The translations under genes and the position numbers were made by a program. From Membranipora membranacea (taxonomy: Eukaryota > Bryozoa > Gymnolaemata > Cheilostomatida > Membraniporidae), in contig OU612070.1 of the NCBI GenBank assembly GCA_914767715.1, positions 23,672,025 through 23,736,024 of the forward strand: a stretch of DNA of 64,000 nt, given 5' to 3'. Positions 13,074 to 24,779 of this stretch are shown piece by piece. The first letter of the stretch is position 1; every line of letters begins with the position of its first letter. The notes under the pieces were generated by a model, which was not told the DNA's origin, did not search any database, and worked only from the letters and a program-made list of their open reading frames with translations.

Positions 13074-14204
13074 CAAACTTGCCAAGTAATCTAAATACAA
13101 AATAGGGAGATTCCATTTTACGGCGATACTGCACCACAACTACCTGGGGGTTTGGGGGGCGGTGTGAGCCTCCCAGCGGGGTACGGGGCGGAGCCCTGTC
13201 TGGAGAAGCCCTGAGAGCGTTTTCAGCCACTAGGAAGGGCTGAAAAGGTATATTTGACCCCAAATAATTTCATGTTTGTACTAGTACTAAAATATCAAAC
13301 TGAGGTGAAATACACTTTAAACAATTACAATCAATCCATGGGCCCCTGGGACTCTTACATACATGCCTGTACATTGTCAATGTCCAGTATCAAACACCCC
13401 ATTGGCAAAGTAGAGGCATGTAAGTCCCAGGGGCCCTTGCCTGTCAAGACAGGCTACAAGTAATAAATAATAATAATAATACTATCAACTTTATTTGCTA
13501 TTCAATGCCTTTTTGGGCATATGCTTACATAAGATTCATCACATCTATTTAGCGCACTCCTGTACAAGGTAGGAGTGGGCAAGCTAGGCTATTGTTCGGA
13601 GAGCTCACCTCCTTTAGCAGAATGGGTAGTGACCGGGATTCGAACCTGCAACTCTCAGATTGAGAAGCCCGAATACTAACCACTACGCCACCCTGCCTGC
13701 CTAATGCCCATGCATCATCAAGATCTGAAAATGTGCTCATTTACAGACAGTGAGAATCCAGATAAGGTACTATATTCCTGTTTGACTAAAATTAAATATG
13801 TTTCAAAGTGTTTGGTCCGAGCATTGTTAAATTGTAGTGGACATACCTTTGGAATTGTTAGGTTTCTATTTCCCTTCACTTAAATTTAACTACACTAGAC
13901 AGTACAAAATTATTACTAAAAAATGTGTGATCTGAAAGGAAATGAAAACTAAATGTATGCACTTGACTAGCTACTTTATATTGTGACCAATGACAGTGAT
14001 TAATTTGATAATTCCTTTCAATTTTGTGTGCAAAGACCTTAACAATAACTTGTCAACAGCAACATGTGCTTGGATAACTATCAAAAAATTGCGATTGGGC
14101 TGTTTTCTCTAAAATTTGGAGGAAATAGTGAGATTTACAAAAAGTGGGAGGTGGGTGTAAAAATCTGGAGGGTCACGCCTAAATCGGGAGACTTGGCAAG
14201 TATG
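13074..14204. mobile_element. hAT-like non-autonomous element inserted in a SINE
   Basis: It is flanked by an exact 8 bp duplication CCTCCAAC (13066-13073 and 14205-14212). The imperfect inverted termini are CAAACTTGCCAAGT on the left and the complement of CATACTTGCCAAGT on the right. An 8 bp duplication and CA...TG ends fit hAT elements. No transposase frame is present. A GC-rich block at 13140-13215 and a short hairpin at about 13339-13433 (GGGCCCCTGGGACT arms) lie inside, together with a nested SINE. Confidence 0.8.
13530..13712 (-). mobile_element. tRNA-derived SINE, family 2, nested in the hAT-like element
   Basis: On the - strand the head reads with A box TGGCGTAGTGG and B box GGTTCGAATCC. 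A body that differs from family 1 follows. It is the third level of a nested insertion. Confidence 0.7.
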
Positions 14205-14349
14205 CCTCCAACGATTGCGTGTTAAAGGGCAGGCGCTCTAACCAACTGAGCTACCTCCTACTCCTGCTGCTACCTCCTCCTTCAAATTCATTTGTATAAG
14301 CATATATGCGGCTCCGAAAACATACTCACCAACATAGTTAGGCTTATTT

Positions 14350-14660
14350 TGTTCACCTTTCACCGCCATGTCCTGATCGGGTGGCAGGTTTTGGCCTGAC
14401 TCCCAGTTCCACCAAACTCTTCGACCTTACTTGATCACTTGTACCACTTTAGTCTATATCTAGCCAGCGTTGGTTTGCATTGATTGTGTCATTCCAGCAC
14501 TGATGTGGCCGTCCATGCCCTCTGTTTCCTTCCACCCTCATCTCGTACACCCTCTTGATATCTTCATCTCTCTCGTTTCGACAAACATGACCATACCATT
14601 CTAGCCTCTTTTTCATCTGACATCTTCATTGGGCATAATTTGTACTGCTGCTGTTATCTC
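14350..14660 (-). mobile_element. LINE reverse-transcriptase C-terminal fragment
   Basis: One - strand frame reads KKRLEWYGHVCRNERDE and later GHGRPHQCWNDTI. This is the RLxWxGHV...RGRP...W signature found at the end of many non-LTR retrotransposon polyproteins. Upstream domains are absent. Confidence 0.65.
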
Positions 14661-15749
14661 TTCATTTCGTCGGTTTTCTTCTTAGCTTATCCCCATGCAT
14701 TACCTTAGCGTACGCATCTCACAAGAGCTTACCCTGTCTATGAGGGTTCCTGTAACTAGTACGGTCCGCAGGTCTCATTCCCATACGTCAGGGCTAGTCT
14801 GGGTCAGGGCTGGGCTCAGTAATGCACATTCCATTACAGCACTTAACAAAAGAGTCGGACCAAGGAGCATTACTTACTTGAGTCAACCAAGGTAAGTATA
14901 CTAGGAATTTGGAGTAACAAACATGCTTGCTTATTTGAGGGTTGAATATGAGCAAAATATATAAAAAATGCTTCCAGATGCCTATAAACTATAGGTTACA
15001 TATTACCACCAGAGAGTCTCTGCTAGAGGGAGTATGTAATACGTTCCCCTGACGGATGCACTAGTCTTAGACTAGTAGGGTGCACTGTGCTGTAAATGCT
15101 TCATTCTTCCTGGTTTATGCAAACAAGGTCCAGAATCAACTGCCAAAGTAGCCTGGCTGGACAGCCTGTGATGAACTTGATATGGGTAGGTCAATGCCCA
15201 TCAGACAATCACTGATATATGTGTGGGAATCAATGTATTCAATAAAAGAGAACTAAACTCACCTGCAAACAAGCACCTGTCTTATTATGTCACATATCCA
15301 GGCCTTGCAAGTGGAAATTTTGAAAGAAATGAGAAAACATTGAGTCGGTGTTTAGACCATGTAAAGATAACTCTTCAGGTGAAAGGTGAAACTGAGGATT
15401 GAACCAAGAAGTTTAAGACAACTCCTCGATTGAACCAACCCTCTCTGATTGAACTAGCCATTGGATTGGCCTTTGAGATAAGACTAGATAGAACCGAGGA
15501 TCTTTTATTCCTTGATTGAACTCTTTTCATGCCAGGTAAATCTAATATACACTTATCGGGCTTTTAGTAATTGAAATAAACGCACTTCGCAGTGTTCTTG
15601 GTGAGCTATGCATACGAGTAAGAAGGTAGTATCGAGGATAACGGACTAGCTTGGTAACCACTGAGCGAATTCATCTAGTGTCAACGGACTTTTGAATTGT
15701 GCTTGCTGTAGCAGGAGCTCGTAATTAATGGATATGAGAGTCACAAACT
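14661..15749. other. Intergenic sequence without a recognised gene
   Basis: Nothing convincing on either strand. A small palindrome around ACTAGTCTTAGACTAGT occurs near 15060-15080. Confidence 0.4.
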
Positions 15750-16331
15750 AAATACAGTGTATGAGCATTGACATGTATGTATGTATGTATACCTCGAAAA
15801 AAATTGCCTTATGCTCCACGAAATAATCCTTTGCTCATGAATCAGTAGCAGTAGTTCAAAGTAACACCGATGTATTATATATACATATATATACGTCAAA
15901 TTGTGGAAATTGAGGCAGATTAAGAATATCAAATGGAAATGGTTAAAGCAAACAATGAATACTGTTGCAGAACAGAGTATTCGATTTCCAATGCGTCCAA
16001 AAACAAAGTTACACCAACAGCACATGAGCAAAACAACAGTTAATCGGCATTGGTACAGGCGTTATTGAGAGTTTAAAACTTCTTTTCATAAAAAATTTCT
16101 ATGTAGGATAGGCCACATATTGATTAATTTGGTTATGACACTAATCATTCACCAGTGACATTCAGCAAAATATTAAAACCAGAAAGTCAGTACTATGCAG
16201 AATACATTATATTACATTATTAACATATATTATTTGAAAGATTTTCTGCTCTGCTCCTCCCTTTTGTGCACAAAATAGAACACTTCCTACCTCAAGACAG
16301 TGAGTGGTATATTCTTGTCCTTCAATGGTTA

Positions 16332-16705
16332 CCGTAATCCCTCACCTATAGATCGCGAGACTTATAAGTGAAGGCGGCTATAAGAGAGTAGTATATAGAC
16401 GCGACTATCATTTGAAGCATTATTATATTTAGTTTGGACCAAAACCTCTTACAATCATCGAAGATGAATAGCTCAGTGGTAGAGCGTTCGACATGAAAAC
16501 ATGGAGTTGTGAGTTTGAAACCCACTGAGGGCAGTTTTTTTCCCAAAACTATTTAGTTCATTTGTAGTGAGTGTAGTGTAGTGAGTGTCTTAGAGCGGTG
16601 GGGTGTCTTATAGCCGTGGGGTGACTTATAGCTGGAGCATTTTTATTTTTTCTGAGGGGGGTGATTCACTTATAAGTCCGGTGACTTATAGGTGAGGGAT
16701 TACGG
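16332..16705. mobile_element. Tc1/mariner-like MITE with TA target duplication
   Basis: Inverted termini CCGTAATCCCTCACCTATA match the complement of the right end, and CTTATAAGTG repeats nearby. TA flanks both sides (16330-16331, 16706-16707). The paralogous flank near 25255-25275 reads GGTTACATGGG with a single TA and no element, an empty site that fixes the boundaries exactly. Confidence 0.85.
16463..16534 (+). other. tRNA-like sequence (degenerate) inside the MITE
   Basis: It has A box TAGCTCAGTGG and a weak B box GTTTGAAACCC at tRNA-like spacing. The B box departs from GGTTCRANYCC and the stems are imperfect, so it is more likely a tRNA-derived passenger than a working gene. Confidence 0.45.
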
Positions 16706-16935
16706 TACATGGGAAGGATACATAGTCAGGGTCGTTTAAAATTGAAACACGTAATATAAACTGTGACCAGTGGTATAATGAATGAACAACACATAATAAT
16801 AAGTAAGTGCTGACTTTGACATAGTTATTCATGCAAGGTCACTGTGGCCAATAGCTAGTTAATATTCTTCCTTAAAACTGTCTGTATTTTAGAAAGTTAT
16901 TTCTTGGAAGGCATCACAAAACTCTCGAAGAGCCA

Positions 16936-19900
16936 CTATGCCTCCCCTCCACCTGACCCACCCGGCCCACCTGCGTTCGACCCATCCGGCCAATCTCCCC
17001 CTATCGGTTCGATTTCCACAGGTACTGGCGTGTAATGGCAGAGAACAGTAGAGTAATGGACAACATCCTGATTCAGCCTGAAAGTTCCTTCTATTAGTTC
17101 TTGATCTGCCGTGCCTAGCTCACACAACCTAGTGGAGTAGTTGTAGTTGATGGCTACACAATCAGCTGTTTCTGTACAGGTTAACACACAATCATACTCA
17201 GATTCAGCATCCATCGACTTCAAACTCAGTGATGTCATCATGTATCCTGTCCATACACAGTACTCTCTCTTCTCATTTTCAGTATTGGCTTTATAAATAT
17301 TTAAAAAATCCAATTAAATTATTGTTCTATTGGTTTTCTATTATTATTTAAAATGGTAGTTAAACATTGGTGGAATGAATGATAAAGAATTTCGGGTATA
17401 CTTAATGATTCATGAACAAACGTTTAACTACCATTTCACCCAATTTCGGACTAATTTTTTTTAATTTTAATTTAATTTATTTTTAATCAGAGATTTTGCA
17501 ACATCCTCCATTATATTCAGAACGATTGGACACAATTAACGAAACAGACTAAAAAAAATGTAAATTTGGCCCATAGTTCTAAGGGAGGCACTGCATCCCC
17601 TAGAATGGTTTATAGAGTGGCTTAAAACGCTATAATTTGATCTTCTGTGTCAGTCTCAGCTCATATTGGAATCTGATTCGCTCTTTATTTACCTCAAAAC
17701 CCATTGGGGGCTGACTATTTTCCTGGACCCCATGGGGGAGCTTACAATACCCCACTAATGAATATTTCTTGATTCATCGCAGAGCTATTACAGAAAACCA
17801 TCATTTACCAGGACCGTTTCAGTCAAGCTGCTATTAACTAACCTTGAACTGCATATTCCCATACAGAGTTCATCCAGCGACCACCACACATTTGATTTTC
17901 ATTACCTGGACACGCCCGGTCACATCCAGAGGCAGATCCATATCGGTCATACTTATCGTCCCCACAAAAACACCATTTTGTTGCCTGCATACCAGCATAC
18001 TTATACCCTGATAAAACGAGAAGAAAATATTACAACGTGCACACTAGGATTGATATCCACGTTGACAGCCAAATTTTGTTTAACAATCTGTATTGACAAA
18101 TCATTACAGCTTTACTGCCTATGAGTACAGCTTTACTCCCTATGAATACAGCTGTACTGCCTATGAGTACAGCTGTACTGCCTATGAGTACAGCTTGTCT
18201 GTGAAAGTTGACCTAATAATCAAACATAACAAGCAGCTATTCCAAATACCACTTTATATGTATTTGTGCCAGTGTACAGAATAAATGTACCTTATTTGTG
18301 GGGTTACTCTAACCAAAACTACATGTTTTGTTGATACCGCAAGTACACAATTAGATAAAAGTATGTGTGGATCATAGACTTGATAATAAGTCTATGGTGT
18401 GGATATACCTTTATTTGTACAGATGTGAAGGCATACTTCTACTGAGTTGATATCACCCACATTTTGACTAAATGAGCTCAAAGCCTTCTCTTGTTTGTCT
18501 TGATAACAGCCAATGTGTGTCGGCACTGCTATGAATATAATGTGTAATCTTTATTATGTAATATTTTCAAAATGTTAATCATTACCAGAAAATAATGAAC
18601 ATTGTTGATCCTGAGCCGACATTCCTTCTCCCAACTTGCAATTTTTTGTGTGATATGTGTAAATACATAAATTAATGAGACTACCAAGGTACTTTGAATA
18701 TATTTTTTTCTCACGGGTTAATTATTGTCAATCTCAACTTATCAGTGCTTGATGTCCATTATACAAGTTACATGAAGGAAGCGTGGTCTAACACTAATAC
18801 ACTATTATACACTTCTGCATTCACATGATGGACACCTTCTCCTGAGCTGGCTGTATACACTACAAGTTCATGAGGTGTTGTAACTGGATTATACCACTAA
18901 ATTATGGAGTTTATGGCATCACTGGAAAGCTCGTTTCACCATAAACACAAACATGTAACAAGGAACCAGACTCGATCATTTTTTCATATGTAAATTTTTT
19001 TAAATTGAAATATGGTTGCCCCAATGAGGTTTGGTGTCAATTGAGATTAACATTACCGTGTTCTGATAATATCTGCAAAGTTGTCTTGCCGAAAACTGAT
19101 GCAGATTGAAGCTCATCCAGATTGTAGACGTCCCCTTTATTTTTACATTGGGAGAAGCCAAGTAATGTATCTGAGTTATAGATACCATTCCATATATTAA
19201 CACATGACACAGAGCCGGCTGTGGCCTGGTTGTGATCAAATCTTCCTGTAATATAAACAAAGCCAGCATCATAATGAGGCTAACTAAATAAAAACATTCA
19301 ACATGTAAGGGGGCATCTCTGCTCGAGACAATATGCAGACAGATTATACAATACATACAAATCCACATGGGTAAGGCAGCACACTCTCTGTCAGTACTAT
19401 AACACTATCTATGTCTATGCCTAGACACCACTCAGAGCATCTTATATACTAGGAAGATTCATATTGATATGTGACATGTGTGATTTGTCTAATGTCTATG
19501 CAATAAGAGTTGTCAGAAGTTAAAGCATATAATATATTTGTGTTTTTATCTCCCACATGGTGTGCTTACCTCCAAAGTCATCCTGCTCATTGAAGAACAC
19601 TAGTTTTACATCCTGGGCTGTTCTTGAAGTATTCGATATTATTTCGCGACTCTCCACTACTGACAAATCCCACGATGTACTGCCGTCAATAAGAACATGT
19701 AGCTAAAAATTTACAAAAAATCTAGAAATATATTAGCAAATCTTTGTATTGAGGGAAATCAACTTACTAAAGACCATGTCACAATGACGATCACACATTT
19801 TAGTCATGGTTATGGTTTTGAATTCTACAATATTATTGACTTATGTATTCTTGAATTTATTTTTTGTATAGACAATGCGGGACCCCAAATAATAAGTTAT

Positions 19901-22900
19901 TTCCAAATTCTATCTAGCACAAAATCACCTTTTAAAGCTAAGTGCGTTTTGATGCTTGCATAGGTAAACTAACATTCGTAGGGATACAATTTTAAATACT
20001 TTTGTATGCCCAAGGCTAGCCTGTCTTGACAAAGCTTGTCAAGACAGGCTAGCATAAGGCTAGCCAATGTATTTTCTGATGTGGTGGGTGAAAAACAGCC
20101 AATGCCAGATCAATAGTTATTTCCGGGAGGTATTAGTAGTGAATGTTGAAATATGCAGTTTCACTTTCATTATAATTCGATAGGTGCTCTCTGTGACCGG
20201 GTACTGGCTCTCTTTGCTATACAACAGCCAATCACATCAGAACTAAAATATTGGCTAGCATATATAGACATACTTATGAAAGAACAGAGGTACTTTATAA
20301 TAACCCAACCAACATTTATGGTGTGTGTCATAAGCTTCAACCTCACAAACTCAAATATTAGATTTATCCAGTCCAGATGATCACGAAGGCCTATAAACAT
20401 AGAAAAGACAAACCCCAAGAGTCCAGCTGCCGGATCCCGTTTCATTCAGCTCTGTGTAATCCTGCCCAACACATATGAAAGTCCATTCATCTGTAGTCAA
20501 TTCAGTAACCTCATGAATAAGGTTTTCTTTGTTGGCTACTAATACCATGTAACGACGACCCTCAGACTCAGGGTATTTTATAAAAACAAAATTGTGATTG
20601 TCTGAAATAAAAAAATTAAAAATTACCAAATTAGAGCATCGGCAAAGGAAAAGATGGCAAGAGAATGATCAACACTAAAACCACCAGGCATGGGAGACTT
20701 TATAAAATTAAGATCCATGTCCATTTGCAGAGCATTTCAGAATTTAAGACTTTTTATAACATTTTGGATCGACCCGTCTTGCCTAGCACAGCACAGGACA
20801 GAGAGAGGATAATAATGATAGAGATAATAACTATTCACTCACACACACACACACAACACATATATATATATATATTATATGCATGTAAATAATAACTCTG
20901 AGGCACGCACGCACGCACGCATGCACGCACGCACGCACGCACGGGCAAGCAAATATATTTATATGATAACTCTGTGGCGAGAACTAAGCTCAGGTTATTC
21001 TCCTACCTGCAGTTGCCATACTGAGTAGAAAATCCCCATTTGTATTAAATCGCTTAAACCTCCACCAGTAGCACATGGTCCATTTATCAGCAGGTAAAGT
21101 CACATGTGTTATGAAGTAATTAGACACAGAGGCATACTCATTATGTAAAGTTACACCTCTCATCTGTGGTGATTTGACTATCAGAGCCTCATCTACAAAT
21201 TTAGACAATTTTTTTTGACAACATGACTCTTCACCAGCAGCGATCAGGGTGAAGAAGTATCTGATATCGCTGGAAGTGTTATGATCGATTATAGAAGAGA
21301 GAGGATAAGTTTCAAACAAATCCAGCTGCCCTCATCAGTCAAACATTTCCGAACGTGTAGAATTTGAACATATCAGATCAGAGCAAGCATACAAGATCGT
21401 CACATTTCACATAGTCATCGATCATTTCTGTTTGAGCAAACCTTATAAATAAGCAGATGTAGAGACTCACCTGGAGCTTCGTGTTTGGTTACTGAGTGAA
21501 TGGTGACCTCACCAGCCCATCTTTTCTTCACATAGACAGATCTAGGATCACTTTGTTGGTTAGTCTGCACCACTTCAGCTCCAGCACCAGACATGGAGCA
21601 GGTAGAGTCATCATCAGTGTACACATATACAACACATGAAGAGTTGCCTGAGCAGAGTGTCCAACACAGACCTTCTACTGATGTGCTGACCTGAGTATCA
21701 GGTGTCAGCAGTGATACAAACTGTGTCCGTAGATATTTTGTGTCATCTAAAGATATGTAAATAAATGAGTATTTTCACTAATAACGTTCTGGCTGTTTGA
21801 AATATATGACAGGAGAATATCCTGATATAATGATGTGCAGGTATAAAGTAAGGGGGCTTGAGAATAGGGAGGGGCTTCTGACAGCATCATGAATTTGACC
21901 TTTCAGATTTCTCACAAAGAGGATCTTCATTCAAAAGATGAGACTTTGGTCTCATTAAGTCAATCCGGGCAATTCAGCAATCTTTTGAATGCCAGTTGAG
22001 AGAACACCCTGGATTTGAAGACCAAATTTTTTTAAATCTCGAAGTCAAGTGAAATTTAAAAACCTCCAACATTCGCCGGCAGCTAATATTAAGAAGATAG
22101 CGCAGAATATGGTGAGCTTTTAGATCCTGATCATCATTGCAACTTCACAACCACAAGCAGGAGAAAGAGATTAAGATGTGATACTGTATGTTCTTTTCAT
22201 GTTCAACTTCTGGGAGCTGGTGAAAAGAATAATAGATCCCTTAAAATCGATAAGTTTTGCATTAAAGTCACAGATTTCTATAAGTTTAAAAACAGTAATT
22301 TCTCTGTAATGTAAATTATTTATGGGTTCCCATGGTCTACTTTTGCAAATATTGAATTATATGTCATGGAAAACTTTTTTGGGAATTTTCAAAATAAGTT
22401 AAGTGAAAGAGCGTGAATGAAATTTGAATAGGTTCATTGTCACAATAATGGTATGCTATAATCCCCATATTTCCATGTGAATTTTTAGGTCAGCCTGGAC
22501 TTGAGCTGAGTTGACACCTCTTGGCCCACTCTCAAAAAGTGCAAGCATTTCCAAGGATAGAGCTGAGGAAAAAACATCGGAAAAGTTTACCGTCCCTGGG
22601 GTTTGAACTCAAGCCTCACAAATTTAAATCAAGGATGCTCACCGCTCAGCCACGCCAGCTTGATGTTACAGGCATAATTTAGTACAAACTGATCCTTCAG
22701 GCTCAGTGCAAACCGGCAGGTGTTTCGATCGCTCGAAGAGCCCTGAAAATAGCCTCGGGTCTATCCATGGAAATACAGTGAATATCCCTGAAAACCGTCA
22801 CACATTTGTTTCTCACAACCCTAGAAGGGATGCTACAATATTTTTATGTTTAACTTCATAAAACTGATGAATAGAATAATAAATGCCTCAAAATTCAAGT

Positions 22901-23967
22901 AATTGATCCCTATATGTTAAAGAACAGTGTTTTCGCTGTAATGTAAATTATTTACGGGTTACCATGGTCTATTATCCGAAATAATGAATAATTTTTAGTG
23001 GGAAACTCTTTTGGGAATTTAAAAAATGAGTTAAATGAAAGAGCATGAAAGAAAGGTGAATAGTCCCTTTGTCGCAATAACAGTGCCCTATAATATCCCT
23101 GGAAACCGTCACACATTTGAGAATCATCAGCGGTTTGATCATTACCAAAAACGGCTCCAATACTTGCGGTGGAATGACACACAAATTGCGACTATTGTGA
23201 AAATTGGCACATTTGTGGTCACAAAAACCCACAAACAGGGTCAAATATCCCATACTTCCAACGATCCCTGCTAATCCTTCTCTACTTTGGAAGATTTTCC
23301 TCATTAAAAAAAATGATATCATGTCTTAGACTACTGGTGTGTTGACATTTTCATGTACTCATATTCAAATTTTTCTTTTCAAACCTGGAGTCTATTTCCA
23401 AAAATTATCATAGACCAAAAAAGATCACGCAGTATTCATGCAATGAAGTTCAAAACTTGTGGATATTACTGAATGAGTTTGTATTTAAAAGAGTGGTGAA
23501 ACCTTAAAAACAAAACTAGTATTTTGATTAAACATTCAACCCATATTTTGTTAGGGTCTCCTGGTTCTGTTTGTTATAAATGGCTGTCGGTTTGACTGCA
23601 CCTTTTACATCATTCCTTCTGTACCATGGCCTCATCACACCAGAAGATATAAGCTGTTTTCATTGTCTCGTGATATTTATTTGATTACAGCCATGGTATA
23701 TGCACATGCTCATCAGTCAATCGGGACTTCCCCAAACTTCAAGGATTAGTTTTATGTTTTATGGCAACGACTCATTTATGGATATAGTACTTAGGTGGCA
23801 TAGTACATTTTGATCTGAAAACACCTATGTTTCAAAATGTGTGAATCACACTCAGATTCTTTTCCCATAATCTTTGAATTGTAATAAATGAACAAAAACT
23901 TACAACATTCACCAGCGGCGAACGGTAAGAAGATAGAACAGAATATGGTGAGCTCTGAGATCCTCAT
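16936..23967 (-). CDS. Secreted PAN / pentraxin-like / WSC / PAN protein, paralogue 1 (9 exons, 556 aa)
   Basis: Predicted secreted carbohydrate-binding mosaic; function unknown. Exons (right to left): 23904-23967, 21471-21746, 21007-21192, 20414-20601, 19570-19702, 19057-19245, 18409-18525, 17843-18007, 16936-17288; every phase closes. Exon 1 encodes the signal peptide MRISELTIFCSIFLPFAAG. Exon 2 is a Cys-rich PAN/apple-like segment (CWTLCSGNSSC). Exons 3-6 look like one LamG/pentraxin fold (WTFICV, later GSVSCVNIWN). Exons 7-8 form an eight-Cys WSC domain ending CDRACPGNENQMCGG. Exon 9 is a second PAN-like domain (YDCVLTCTETADC) with a Gly-rich tail. No membrane segment is seen. The first intron is over 2 kb because a dead duplicate of exon 1 lies in it. 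Domain calls are by eye; the pentraxin call is the least sure. Confidence 0.85.
18105..18196. repeat. 21 bp tandem repeat, about 4.5 units
   Basis: The unit is approximately TACAGCTGTACTGCCTATGAG, with minor substitutions. It sits in the intron between the two WSC exons of paralogue 1 and is absent from the corresponding intron of paralogue 2. Confidence 0.85.
20015..20053. repeat. Perfect 18 bp hairpin, 3-base loop
   Basis: The arms are GCTAGCCTGTCTTGACAA and its exact complement, separated by AGC. Located in an intron of paralogue 1. A related half, CTGTCAAGACAGGCTA, occurs at about 13440-13455 in the hAT-like element, so the hairpin may derive from a mobile element. Confidence 0.8.
20838..20942. 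repeat. Microsatellites: CA, AT and ACGC tracts
   Basis: A (CA)n run, then (AT)n, then a (GCAC)n run with one CATG interruption, in an intron of paralogue 1. The equivalent intron of paralogue 2 has only a short CA run near 31145. Confidence 0.9.
22068..22137 (-). pseudogene. Dead duplicate of signal-peptide exon 1
   Basis: It aligns with exon 1 of both paralogues. Codon 6 is TAA (22120-22122) where the live copies have TCA, and the donor is GG instead of GT after the TGTT. It lies between the live exon 1 and exon 2 of paralogue 1, so splicing should pass over it. Confidence 0.85.
22140..22460. repeat. PAN/WSC gene 5' flank, copy a (upstream of the dead exon)
   Basis: Shares landmarks with the other flank copies: CTGTAATGTAAATTATTTA, CATGGTCTA, TTTTGGGAATTTT and CATTGTCACAATAATGG. 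Likely an ancestral promoter region duplicated with exon 1. Confidence 0.75.
22595..22660 (-). mobile_element. tRNA-derived SINE head
   Basis: On the - strand it shows TGGCTGAGCGG (A box) and GAGTTCAAACCCC (B box). The body extends toward about 22495. Differs from SINE families 1 and 2. Confidence 0.55.
22845..23130. repeat. PAN/WSC gene 5' flank, copy b (no exon attached)
   Basis: Same landmarks as the other flank copies, including TGTAATGTAAATTATTTACG and TTTTGGGAATTT. No adjacent exon-1 remnant was seen, so this is a flank-only duplicate. Confidence 0.7.
23525..23815. repeat. Dispersed repeat of about 290 bp, copy 1
   Basis: Colinear with 46185-46475 in the same orientation: shared GGGACTTCCCCAAACTTCAA, TCATCACACCAGA-like and GGCATAGTACATT blocks. 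Non-coding. Lies in the first intron of paralogue 1. Confidence 0.7.
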
Positions 23968-23969
23968 CC

Positions 23970-24330
23970 TGCATCCCAACCACAGTCAGGAGAAAGAAAT
24001 GTGATAATGGCTGTTTTCTCAGGCTCAACTTTATGGAGTTGATAAAAACAATGATATATGCCTTAAAATCGATAAGTATTACATTTCTGTCCCAGATTTT
24101 GAAGTTGAAAAACAGTGTAATGTAAATTATTTATGGATACAATGGTCTATTTTGCAAAAATATTGAACAACTTGTTACAGTTAAAATCTTTTGGGAATTT
24201 GAAAAATGAGCTAAATAAAGAGCATAAAAGAAAGGTGATTTATTATAAAATGCAAATGCCCTCTTTCGCTGTATTATTCACTTTAGTTAGGTTATGTAAT
24301 TCACCAATGGTCCCTAGTTAGTACTAACAT
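23970..24330. promoter_or_regulatory. 5' flank of paralogue 1 (flank copy c)
   Basis: Immediately upstream of the live exon 1 on the - strand. It has the conserved flank landmarks AATGTAAATTATTTATGG and TTTTGGGAATTTG. Conservation among seven copies may reflect recent duplication rather than constraint. No TATA box is assigned. Confidence 0.5.
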
Positions 24331-24779
24331 AATCCTTAATGTCTGACATTGCGTAATTTGTTGGTTTAGATGATCGATGTTTGACACATTGTGATTGATA
24401 AGGCGATTAGCAAGACACTGTCTGGATTGGACATTAATTCGTTGTCATTATTGCTTGCAGATTCAACTCTCGTCTTTTCCCTAATTAACTCACTATGATG
24501 TCATTTGGTGATATTTTCCAGTGAGCCAACCCCCTTGGGATTCCCAAGATCTTTCACAAACAATACACACATGACACACAACTCTTGTACACAAATTATC
24601 TCGATCTTAAATTCTATGCACACAGGCCATTTGTCTATACCTATAGTTCTATTGTCACAATAACGGTGCGCTATAGTATCCCTACTAAGCGCCCACACAT
24701 GTTTGAGCCGGTGGAGGTTATTTATGATGACCTATACGGTCTCGCCTCAGATAAAGTTGGGTTTAGTTAGCATGCACCC

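Larger units (their letters stand above)
12935..14270 (-). mobile_element. tRNA-derived SINE, family 1, copy 2, split by a hAT-like insertion
   Basis: The body and B-box side lie at about 12935-13073 and the A-box side at 14205-14270. Removing 13074-14204 and one copy of the CCTCCAAC duplication restores a SINE colinear with the copy at 9385-9620. It has the same GCAGGCAGGTCGGAGCACAC body and the same GCGCTCTAACCAACTGAG head (complement strand). Confidence 0.8.
15790..16935. repeat. Downstream flank of the PAN/WSC gene, copy 1 of 3
   Basis: This stretch, 3' of the 556-residue gene, is recognisably repeated at 24780-25455 and 26580-27209. Shared landmarks are GAGTGGTATATT, CATGGGAAGGAT and AAGTGCTGACTTT, and the copies end at the TTTCTTGG just downstream of the stop codon. 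It marks the 3' boundary of the tandem duplication unit. This copy alone carries the TA-flanked element at 16332-16705. Confidence 0.75.
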
